Below, in pieces: positions 27,038 through 34,341 of a stretch of DNA of 64,000 bases. Position numbers and translations under genes: made by a program. This DNA comes from Paraburkholderia unamae (GTDB lineage: Bacteria > Pseudomonadota > Gammaproteobacteria > Burkholderiales > Burkholderiaceae), in NCBI RefSeq assembly GCF_003268775.1, contig NZ_QLSU01000028.1:62001-126000 (forward strand). The letters are read 5' to 3'. The number at the start of each line of letters is the position of its first letter. The first letter of the stretch is position 1. Below the pieces are notes generated by a model. It saw only the letters and a list, made by a program, of their open reading frames with translations. It was not told the DNA's origin and did no database searches.

Positions 27038-28366
27038 ATGAAAAGCGAACATTCCCCGCTGCGGCGCCACAGCGCGCTGCTTCTGTTCCTCGTCGTGTCG
27101 ATCATCAACCTGATCGACCGGCAGATGATGGGCGTCGTGCTCGAACCCGTGAAGAAGGAGTTCGGCGTGTCCGACCTCGCCATGGGCCTGCTCACGGGCG
27201 TTGCCTTCGCGCTGGTGTATTGCGTGTTCGCGCTACCGCTCGGCCGCTTCGCCGATCGCACGAACCGGCGCAACCTGATCAGCTGGTCGTGCGCGGCGTG
27301 GAGCGTGATGACGCTCCTGTGCGGCTTCGCGACGAACTACTGGACGCTCGCGCTGGGCCGTATCGGCGTGGCCGTCGGGGAGGCGGGCAGCGCTTCGGCG
27401 TCGCTCACGATCGTGGCCGACCTGTATCCGCCGCGCCAGCGCGCGCGGGCGCTCGCCGTGTTCACGCTCGGCGCGCCCATCGGCACGCTCATCGGCCTGA
27501 GCGTGGGCGCGTGGATTGCCTACTACCACGGCTGGCGCGCCGCGTTCGTGTGGATGGCCGTGCCGGGGCTCGTGGCCGCGCTGCTCGTGCGCCTGCTCGC
27601 GTTCGAGCCGGCGCGCGGCGGGTCCGAAGGCGCGGCGCTCAACGACAGCGGGCGGCCCGAGCCGCTGCGCACCGTGCTGCGCGACGCCTGGCGCTCCAGC
27701 GCGTTCGTGAAGATCGTGATCTCCGGCGCGCTGCTGGGCTTCTCGGGCTACGCGTTCGGCATCTGGAGCACGGCGTTTCTCGTGCGTTGCCACGGCCTCA
27801 CGCTCAAGGACGCGGGCGCGATCATGGGCCTCGCGGCGGGACCGGGCGCGATCATCGGCACGCTGTCGAGCGGCTGGCTTACCGACCGCCTCGCCGCGCG
27901 CGACGCGCGCTGGCAGCTCGGCGTGCCGATCGTGGGCGCACTGCTCGCGTTTCCGCTTGCCGTGGCGTTCGCGCTGTATCCGTCCGCCGACCCGTGGAAG
28001 TGGGGCGCGCTCGTCGTGCCGCGCGTTTCCGTGTTCATGCTCGGCATGTCGATCTTCGGCATGTGGTGGATGGCCCCGAGCTACGCGGCCATCACGCACA
28101 TCATGCGGCCCGACCGGCGCGCCACCACGCTCTCGATCTACAACTTCGGGGTGACGGCGATTGGCGCGGGCTGCGGTCCGCTTGCCGTGGGCGCATTGAG
28201 CGACGCGCTCACGCCCGCGTTCGGCGAGAACGCGTTGCGCTGGGCGATGGTGGGCGGCGCGATGGGCTACCTGCTCGCGGGGCTCGTGCTGATCGGCGCG
28301 GTGCGGCCGTATGCGCGCTCGATCGCCGCCGCCGTGCGCGGGCCTGCCCTGGCCGCGCGCGCGTGA
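27038..28366 (+). CDS. MFS transporter 1 (spinster-like)
   Basis: Inner-membrane major facilitator of 442 residues with twelve predicted hydrophobic segments. The N-terminus VVSIINLIDRQMMGVVLEPV and the loop-2 signature GRFADRTNRRNLI are typical of the spinster-like MFS group, often found beside acyl-CoA catabolic genes in Proteobacteria. I prefer the ATG at 27038 over the GTG at 27011. It probably imports the carboxylic substrate of the cluster. The next transporter begins three bases after the stop, so the two are surely co-translated; whether they import different substrates or act in uptake and export is unknown. Confidence 0.92.
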   Translation: MKSEHSPLRRHSALLLFLVVSIINLIDRQMMGVVLEPVKKEFGVSDLAMGLLTGVAFALVYCVFALPLGRFADRTNRRNLISWSCAAWSVMTLLCGFATNYWTLALGRIGVAVGEAGSASASLTIVADLYPPRQRARALAVFTLGAPIGTLIGLSVGAWIAYYHGWRAAFVWMAVPGLVAALLVRLLAFEPARGGSEGAALNDSGRPEPLRTVLRDAWRSSAFVKIVISGALLGFSGYAFGIWSTAFLVRCHGLTLKDAGAIMGLAAGPGAIIGTLSSGWLTDRLAARDARWQLGVPIVGALLAFPLAVAFALYPSADPWKWGALVVPRVSVFMLGMSIFGMWWMAPSYAAITHIMRPDRRATTLSIYNFGVTAIGAGCGPLAVGALSDALTPAFGENALRWAMVGGAMGYLLAGLVLIGAVRPYARSIAAAVRGPALAARA

Positions 28367-28369
28367 AGC

Positions 28370-29725
28370 ATGCAAGAAGCGTGTGACCCGAACTGCACCG
28401 CCATGTCCGAACTCACCAATACCTTGGACCCCGCAGCCTGCGAGCGCCGCCGCAGCCATTACACGCTGCTGCTGTTGACGGCGCTTTCGGCCGTCTCGTT
28501 CATGGACCGGCAGATACTCGCGGTCATGATCGAGCCGATCAAGGCCGAGTTCGCGCTGAGCGACCTGCAAGTGGGCATCGTGTCGAGCCTGGGCTTCGCC
28601 GTAGGCTTCGGGCTGCTCGGATTGCCGCTCGCGCGCCTCGCGGATCGCGGGCACCGGCGCAATCTCGTCGTGCTCTCGCGCGGGCTGGGCGGACTCATCA
28701 CGGCCCTCGGCGGCGCGGCAGCGGGCTTCTGGCAACTGCTGATCCTGCGCAGCGGCACGGCGCTCAGCGAAGCGGGCGGCAGCGGCTGCGCGATCTCGAT
28801 GATCTCCGACCTCTTTCCGCCGTGGCGGCGCTCGCGCGCCATGAGCGTGCTGACCTCCGGCGCGAGCATCGGCGCGATGATGGCGTTTGTCGTCGGGGCT
28901 TCGCTGGCGGCGCGCTTCGGCTGGCGCATGACGCTCGTGATGGTGGGGCTCGCCTCGCTGCTGCTCGCCGGCGTCGTGCGGCTCACGGTGAGCGAGCCGC
29001 AGCGCGAAAACCTGAACGCCTTGAGCGCCCGGCGTGCCGCTGGGCGCGCCGTCGATCGCGGCGACCTGCGCGAGATTCTCGCGGCGCGCGTGCCGCGCTG
29101 GCTGATCGTTGCGGCCGCATCTAACATGTTCGTGCTGTACTCGTTCGGCACGTGGAATTTCGCGTACATGGTGCGCACACACGGATTCAGCTTGCAGCAG
29201 GCCGGCTGGATTGCGGGCGCGTCCGGCGCGGCGTCGGTGCTGGGCGGCCTCTTTTCCGGCGCGCTCGCCGACCGCCTCGTGCGCCGCGGCGACGCGCGCT
29301 GGCAACTCGGCGTGCCGGTGCTCGGCCTTGCGATCGCGATTCCGCTTGCCTATGTCTATCTGCTGCTGCCCGCCGGGCGGCTGACGCAGGTGTGGGGACT
29401 GATGATCGCCTATGCGTTCTTCGTGACGTGGTGGTCCGCGCCCACCTATGCCGCGCTCTCGCTCGTGGTGGCGCCCGAGCGGCGCGCCACTGCCAACTCG
29501 ATGCTGCTGATCTCCGGCTATGTGCTGGGTCTCGGCGCCGGGCCGATCGTCACGGGGCTGGCCAGTTCGCTGCTCGCCGCGCGCTATCCGCACGATGCGC
29601 TGCGTTATTCGCTCATGGGCGTATCGGCGCTGCTCGTGCCCGGCTGGTACGCGCTTTTTCGCGCGATGCAGGCTTATCCCGCCGCGAGCCTGATGATGCG
29701 GGAAGAGGCTGTCGCAGTGCCCTGA
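28370..29725 (+). CDS. MFS transporter 2 (spinster-like)
   Basis: A second MFS transporter, 451 residues from the ATG at 28370 (or 440 from the ATG at 28403, MSELTNTLDPAA). It has the same architecture as its neighbour: MDRQILAVMIEPIKAEFALSD near the first membrane segment, GLPLARLADRGHRRNL in loop 2, and twelve hydrophobic segments. Divergence between the two transporters is substantial, so this is an old duplication. It is the last gene of the operon and is followed by a strong terminator at 29745-29779. Substrate unknown; probably an organic acid or its conjugate. Confidence 0.91.
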   Translation: MQEACDPNCTAMSELTNTLDPAACERRRSHYTLLLLTALSAVSFMDRQILAVMIEPIKAEFALSDLQVGIVSSLGFAVGFGLLGLPLARLADRGHRRNLVVLSRGLGGLITALGGAAAGFWQLLILRSGTALSEAGGSGCAISMISDLFPPWRRSRAMSVLTSGASIGAMMAFVVGASLAARFGWRMTLVMVGLASLLLAGVVRLTVSEPQRENLNALSARRAAGRAVDRGDLREILAARVPRWLIVAAASNMFVLYSFGTWNFAYMVRTHGFSLQQAGWIAGASGAASVLGGLFSGALADRLVRRGDARWQLGVPVLGLAIAIPLAYVYLLLPAGRLTQVWGLMIAYAFFVTWWSAPTYAALSLVVAPERRATANSMLLISGYVLGLGAGPIVTGLASSLLAARYPHDALRYSLMGVSALLVPGWYALFRAMQAYPAASLMMREEAVAVP

Positions 29726-29744
29726 ATCACGGCGGCAAAAAAGA

Positions 29745-29779
29745 AGCGGCGTGCTCCGGTTTAGGGCACGCCGCTTTTT
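29745..29779. terminator. Bidirectional rho-independent terminator
   Basis: A perfect ten-pair stem (AGCGGCGTGC / GCACGCCGCT) with an eleven-base loop is followed by TTTT on the plus strand and preceded by an A-run, giving a T-run on the minus strand. It lies between the converging MFS-2 and Rieske oxygenase genes and should end both transcripts. Confidence 0.9.
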
Positions 29780-29796
29780 GTGTTTTCAGCTTGTGT

Positions 29797-30903
29797 TTAG
29801 ACTTCGGCCGCTTCGGTATACGCCACCGCGCCGCGCGGCACATACACCCCTTCGCATTGTTCCAGATACTCCTGCTTCTTCGCGCGCGGGTTATAGAACT
29901 GCTTGTACCAAACGCGGGCCTTCATGAACGGGCCGTCGCTCGGCAGGAACATGCCGTTCAGGCACGGACCCTTGTTGGCCCATACTTCGAAGTCCTGCAT
30001 GAACGAAAGCCGGCTCGAATCCTGGAACTGGCGCGCCGCGATGGTGTCGGGCAGCGTCACCTCGGCATTCTGGCCCGGCGACTTGACGAGCAGCGAATGC
30101 CACACGCGAATCACGCCGTCGTCCACCGGCGTGTGCGTGATGACGAGCACGGCGTCATAGAGGCCGGTCAGGTCGGAGATCAGCACGCCCGGCCCGTGGT
30201 AGGTCGTGACCGTGTGCAGGATCGGGCTCACGCCGTTGGCGCCCACGAGCGTGCGGTGCGGGCCGCATTGGCGCTGCGTGGCCGTGTGCGCGAGGAATTC
30301 GTTTTCGTAGCGCTGGACCGTCGAGCCGTGAATCGGCCCGAGATGCCCGTAGTCGCAAATGTTGTCGATGACTTCCTGCGGATGCTGCGCGAGCGTGCCG
30401 AGATCGTCGAAGGACTGCCAGCGCACCCACGAAGGGTCGTCCCATTGCGGCAGCGTCGGATGCGCCCATTCCGGCTCGCCGCCTTCGGGGTCGTGCCACA
30501 CCCACACGGCGCCGAGGCTCTCCACCACGGTCCACGTCTTCACGCAGGCCGCCGCCGGAATTTCGCCGGTGTGATACGGAATGTCGTTGCACTTGCCGTC
30601 CGGACCGAAACGCCATGCATGGTAGGGGCAGCGGATGTCGTCGCCTTCCACGTTGCTGCCGCCGCCGTCGAGCACGACATACGACGTGTTGTTGGGGGCC
30701 GCCAGGTGCGTTTTCATGTGCGGGCAGTACGCGTCGAGCAGCACGACGCGGCCGCTCGCGCGCCCTCTATACAGGGCGAAGTCCTTGCCGAAGAAGCGCA
30801 CGGCAAGCGGCTTGTGGGTGTCCAGCTCGCGTGCGTCGGCGATCATGAACCAGCCGCGCGGATAAGTGAATTCGCCAAGGCGATAATCTTTGGTGGTAGC
30901 CAC
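29797..30903 (-). CDS. Rieske non-heme iron oxygenase, KshA-like
   Basis: Oxygenase component of a Rieske monooxygenase, 368 residues. Rieske ligands are Cys60/His62 (CPHMKTHLAAPN) and Cys92/His95 (CPYHAWRF); the mononuclear iron region is DNICDYGHLGPIHG. The overall pattern resembles KshA, the 3-ketosteroid 9-alpha-hydroxylase oxygenase, and relatives such as DAF-36-type sterol oxygenases. The gap between the two Rieske halves is longer than usual (29 residues). I chose the GTG at 30903 because CGGGAGA precedes it by four bases; an ATG at 30966 would add 21 residues. No ferredoxin reductase (KshB) is present in the window, so electron transfer must come from elsewhere. Confidence 0.88.
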   Translation of the reverse strand: MATTKDYRLGEFTYPRGWFMIADARELDTHKPLAVRFFGKDFALYRGRASGRVVLLDAYCPHMKTHLAAPNNTSYVVLDGGGSNVEGDDIRCPYHAWRFGPDGKCNDIPYHTGEIPAAACVKTWTVVESLGAVWVWHDPEGGEPEWAHPTLPQWDDPSWVRWQSFDDLGTLAQHPQEVIDNICDYGHLGPIHGSTVQRYENEFLAHTATQRQCGPHRTLVGANGVSPILHTVTTYHGPGVLISDLTGLYDAVLVITHTPVDDGVIRVWHSLLVKSPGQNAEVTLPDTIAARQFQDSSRLSFMQDFEVWANKGPCLNGMFLPSDGPFMKARVWYKQFYNPRAKKQEYLEQCEGVYVPRGAVAYTEAAEV

Positions 30904-30926
30904 AAAATCTCCCGGAGAGACATTTT

Positions 30927-30948
30927 CGGAAACTGCGCGGAAACTGCG
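30927..30948. repeat. Two perfect 11-bp direct repeats
   Basis: CGGAAACTGCG occurs twice in direct succession (30927-30937 and 30938-30948) in the leader of the Rieske gene. An 11-base period places both copies on the same helix face, as in repeated activator sites. Confidence 0.6.
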
Positions 30949-31063
30949 CTTGCAGGTAAGGGCCATTGTTCGCCTGTGCGCAAGCGCGTGCATACTCTGT
31001 TCGGACGATGAGGCGGTGCCCCGGTCGGCGCGACGATATGGGGCTGATACCAGGCTTTGATTC

Positions 31064-31090
31064 CAGGCCGAACTCAGGCCGAACCCAGGC
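31064..31090. repeat. 11-bp tandem repeats upstream of acyl-CoA synthetase
   Basis: CAGGCCGAACT (31064-31074) and CAGGCCGAACC (31075-31085) are followed by a further CAGGC, with another CAGGC upstream near 31051. They lie in the same divergent promoter region as the repeat at 30927-30948, 50-75 bases before the synthetase start. Confidence 0.55.
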
Positions 31091-31139
31091 GGCGAAATCG
31101 TGCGCATGCCCGGAGAAAAAAAGACAGGAGACAACGACG

Positions 31140-32753
31140 ATGACGAGGTCGAGAACATTCAATCTGGCCGATCTGCTGGAGATCGTGACAGCCAGGGTGC
31201 CCGAGCGCGCCGCGTTCGTGTGCGGCCCGCAGCGCCTCACCTACGCGCAACTCGACGAGCGGGCCACGCGGGTCGCCTCCGGCCTGCGCTCACGCGGCAT
31301 CCGGCGCGGCGATCACGTTGGCATCGCGCTCTACAACTCGGCCGAATATCTCGAGACCTTGTTCGCCTGCTGCAAGATCGGCGCGGTGCCCGTCAACGTG
31401 AATTACCGCTACGTCGCGTCGGAACTCGAATACCTCTTTTCGACGCTCGACTTCAAGGCGCTCGTGTACGGCGAAGCCTTCGGCGAGGAAGTGCTGAAGG
31501 CGGCCGCCAACGTACCCGCGTTGAAGGTGCTCCTGTGCGTGGGCAGCGGCGCGCCCGAGGGCCGCGCCGAGCACTACGCCACGTTGCGCGAGCAGGGCTC
31601 GCCCACGCTCGACGACCCCGAGCGCTCCGGCGACGATCTCTACATGCTGTGCACGGGCGGCACCACGGGCATGCCCAAGGGCGTGATGTGGCCGCAGCGC
31701 GCGATCTTCATGGGCGCGCTCGGCGGCGGCGGCATGTACCTGGGCTGCCCGCCGGTCGAGACGCCCGAGGCGCTGGGCGAACTCATCGCGCGCCAGCCGT
31801 ATCTCACGGTCCTCGCGGCCGCCCCGATGATGCATGGCGCGGCCATGTGGTTCTCGCTGATCAGCCTCTTCGCCGGGCACACGATCGTCGTGAACGACGA
31901 GACCGGTTTCGATCCCGCGCATATCTGGGACGTCGTGGTGCGCGACGGCGTGAACGTCGTGTCGGTGGTGGGCGACGCCATGGCGCTGCCGCTGATCCAG
32001 GCGCTCGAAGCCGCGCCCGCGCGTTGGGACCTCGGCAAGTTGATGGTGTTCGGCAACGGCGGCGCGGTGTTCTCGGATCACTTGCAAGCGCGCCTGAAAG
32101 CGCTCGTTCCGCATATCGCGCTCAATAACGGGCTGGGCTCGTCGGAGGTCGGCGTGGTGGGCGGCGGCGCGAAGCCCGCGAGCGGCGACGGCTTCATGGT
32201 GCTGGCGGCGCGGCCGGATCTCGCGCTCGTCGACGACGCGCAGCGCATCGTGAGCGGCGCGGGCGCCGAAGGCGTGCTCGCGCGCAGCGGCCACACGCCC
32301 ATCGGCTATTACGGCGACCCGGTCAAAAGCGCGGAGGTGTTCGTCACCATCGACGGCAAGCTCTGGGTGCTGAGCGGCGACCGCGCGCGCATGGACGAAG
32401 CGGGCAACTTCGTGATGCTCGGGCGCGGCTCGCAATGCATCAACACGGGCGGCGAAAAGGTGTTCCCCGAAGAGGTCGAAGAGGCGGCGCGCCGCTACGG
32501 GGCCGTGCAGGACGTGCTGGTGGTGGGCATGCCCGACGAGCGCTGGGGACAGCGCGTGGCGGCCGTGATCGAGTTGAGCCCCGGCGCCGAGTTCGACGCG
32601 CAGGAATTCGACAGCGTGTGCCGCGCCAGGCTCTCCGGCTACAAGATGCCGCGCGCGGTGTTTCTGGCCGATCGCATCCGGCGCAGTCCTGCGGGCAAGG
32701 CGGATTACCGTTGGGCGCGCGATTATGCCGCGCAGAATGCCAGCGTGATTTGA
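31140..32753 (+). CDS. AMP-forming acyl-CoA synthetase (FadD-like)
   Basis: A 537-residue ANL-superfamily ligase activating a carboxylic acid to its CoA thioester via an acyl-adenylate. It carries the P-loop-like MLCTGGTTGMPKGVMW (about 166-181), NNGLGSSEVG as the A5-type motif, GDRARMDEAGNFVMLGR (A7) and the C-terminal catalytic Lys in SPAGKADYRWA. The ATG at 31140 has AGGAGA upstream; the longer form starting at 30966 would run through the regulatory region. It is divergent from the Rieske oxygenase. It supplies the activation step missing from the beta-oxidation operon and resembles steroid-side-chain ligases such as FadD17/FadD19 in general layout; the substrate is inferred. Confidence 0.93.
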   Translation: MTRSRTFNLADLLEIVTARVPERAAFVCGPQRLTYAQLDERATRVASGLRSRGIRRGDHVGIALYNSAEYLETLFACCKIGAVPVNVNYRYVASELEYLFSTLDFKALVYGEAFGEEVLKAAANVPALKVLLCVGSGAPEGRAEHYATLREQGSPTLDDPERSGDDLYMLCTGGTTGMPKGVMWPQRAIFMGALGGGGMYLGCPPVETPEALGELIARQPYLTVLAAAPMMHGAAMWFSLISLFAGHTIVVNDETGFDPAHIWDVVVRDGVNVVSVVGDAMALPLIQALEAAPARWDLGKLMVFGNGGAVFSDHLQARLKALVPHIALNNGLGSSEVGVVGGGAKPASGDGFMVLAARPDLALVDDAQRIVSGAGAEGVLARSGHTPIGYYGDPVKSAEVFVTIDGKLWVLSGDRARMDEAGNFVMLGRGSQCINTGGEKVFPEEVEEAARRYGAVQDVLVVGMPDERWGQRVAAVIELSPGAEFDAQEFDSVCRARLSGYKMPRAVFLADRIRRSPAGKADYRWARDYAAQNASVI

Positions 32754-32799
32754 TGCGGGCGCGGGCTACGGCCCGTTGTTGTCGCGAACAGCCGTGGCG

Positions 32800-33264
32800 T
32801 CAATTGTTCGCTGCAAGCCGCATCGGGGCCGTTTGCGCGCTGCTGCGCATACCCGAGAAGTTGACCTCGGCCCCGAAAGGCAGCACGGCGCCCCGCGTGG
32901 AGAAGAAGAACCATGCCCCCTCGTGGCCGAAGTACGCGCGAAAGCAGGGGAAATCTTCTCGCACGCCCGGCGCGTCGGCACATCGAAACCAGTAGGTCGT
33001 GCCATTGAGCACGCCGTGGGCGAGTCGCCGTGACGGTAGGTCCTCGCAAGCCGGAGCTTCATAGGCAAGCGCCCGGCTCACTCTGCCCCCAGGCAGACGA
33101 ACGGTGACTTGCCCGGCGACGCGATCGTCGCTGCCTGCTTCATTCGACCCCGGATCGATGGCGTCGCCCCCTGCACCGTGACTGCGAATCAGGGATCGAA
33201 CGTGAGAGAGATGAAACGACGACGCCGTTTCCGATCCGGGCCGAAAGGGCTTGATGTTGTCCAC
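32800..33264 (-). CDS. Hypothetical protein, 154 residues
   Basis: Not recognised. The start is a GTG at 33264 with AGGAG seven bases upstream, a good reason to believe the frame. The C-terminal half (from about residue 50) reads like a folded domain: VAGQVTVRLPGGRV, then HGVLNGTTYWFRCADAPG and FRAYFGHEGAWFFFSTRG, rich in aromatic residues and Gly, with cysteines at scattered sites. No signal peptide or membrane segment is visible. It converges on the acyl-CoA synthetase and is not obviously part of that pathway. It could be a spurious frame in high-G+C DNA, but codon content and ribosome site favour a real gene. Confidence 0.5.
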   Translation of the reverse strand: MDNIKPFRPGSETASSFHLSHVRSLIRSHGAGGDAIDPGSNEAGSDDRVAGQVTVRLPGGRVSRALAYEAPACEDLPSRRLAHGVLNGTTYWFRCADAPGVREDFPCFRAYFGHEGAWFFFSTRGAVLPFGAEVNFSGMRSSAQTAPMRLAANN

Positions 33265-33466
33265 GCGGCGACTCCTGTGCAATGGGTTCTGAGGGGCAAC
33301 TGCAAGGATAGGATGTCACCGCGTGCACGCCTGCGACTTCTCGGCGCGCTTTGAGGCCGTACTCTATTTTCTGGAAAGAGCGGGCGCTTGTCTGTCGAAA
33401 GTGGGTGATATGTCCACTAACGTTTCAAAGCGCCCTGGATACGGCCTCGGTCACGCGCTTTGCTCG

Positions 33467-33793
33467 TCAGCCGATCTTGTTGGCCTGCTCCTTCGCGAGG
33501 AGGCGTTGCGCCTGTCGATCTCCGCGGTTGGCTTCCTGGGCGGTCTGCACCGACGATTCGCTGGCTTCGGCCAGCGCGGCGCGTGCGGCGCTGCTGATGG
33601 AGACGGAGTACGACGCCGACGCGGTTGACGAGGGCGACGATTGCGACGAGGTCGATGCCTGCGTGGTCGTACCGGACTGCTGCGTTTGCGTCGTGCTGGT
33701 CGATTGCGCAGAGGTGCTGGCCTGCTGGTTCTGCGCGCCGGTGTTCGCGACCGTCGTGGCGGCGGGTTGGTTGGATACTGCCTGGATTGCCAT
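33467..33793 (-). CDS. Small Ser/Thr/Gln-rich protein
   Basis: A 108-residue low-complexity protein. The first two-thirds consist almost wholly of Ser, Thr, Gln and Ala (for example TSAQSTSTTQTQQSGTTTQA), and the C-terminal part SVSISSAARAALAEASESS leads to a charged helix ending KEQANKIG. No signal peptide or cysteine. GGGAG precedes the ATG at 33793. The leader is strikingly A+T-rich compared with its surroundings. It could be a secreted or surface-associated linker-type protein; function unknown. Confidence 0.7.
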   Translation of the reverse strand: MAIQAVSNQPAATTVANTGAQNQQASTSAQSTSTTQTQQSGTTTQASTSSQSSPSSTASASYSVSISSAARAALAEASESSVQTAQEANRGDRQAQRLLAKEQANKIG

Positions 33794-34341
33794 GAAAGGG
33801 CTCCCGAAAAGAGAAAAAACCGTGAACAGCGAATGTCTTATCGGAGCGGCTTCAAAATACTTGAGAAGTATTTATTTTCTGATTGCGCCTTGCCTTAAGG
33901 TTCACATAAGCAATGGCGGAAATTGCATTTTTAATTTCATAAATTTGACGTTTTTATTATTGCGACTTAATCGGATTATGAGCTCCTAACGCCCGTGCTG
34001 TGGGGCCGCTGGCCTTGCGGATCGTCGGCGCAATTTTCTGGAATAAAAGCGACTTTCATTCAGATGAATCGCGAATATGACTTTGTCATGGAAAAGACAA
34101 TTGCCGTTTCTCGAATATTAATTCATTAAGGGGCTCATCGGCATCGGGTCAATGCCGATTTGAAATCGTCTCCTCCGGTTGACGCCGCAACGCGCGCTCG
34201 CATACCATCGCGCTAGCGGTGCAGGCCGCTTCCGGGTCCGCGGAAAGGGTTGAACCCACCTGTCGCGGCGAACCAGACGGCTTCCCATCCTTTGTGCGGG
34301 CGGTGTTGCGGACCCTCAGCCATTCCATGCACGAGGACCGT
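33794..34341. other. A+T-rich intergenic region with hairpin
   Basis: This 548-base stretch between the Ser/Thr/Gln-rich gene (leftward) and the ankyrin gene (rightward) has no convincing gene. About 33820-34140 is much richer in A+T than the rest of the window. It contains a perfect inverted repeat AAATACTT-GAG-AAGTATTT at 33855-33873, the palindrome CCTTAAGG near 33892, and several poly-T/A runs suited to promoters. It may be a horizontally acquired or silenced (H-NS-like bound) segment, or may encode a small RNA; neither is demonstrated. Confidence 0.5.

Noticed and set aside
23815-27273. A 1152-residue minus-strand frame opposite dehydrogenase and amidase genes.
   Set aside because: Low-information antisense frame crossing three well-defined sense genes and their ribosome sites.
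27233-29593. A 786-residue minus-strand frame opposite the two MFS genes.
   Set aside because: Composed of Arg/His/Glu/Gln-rich sequence without hydrophobic or conserved segments; antisense artefact.
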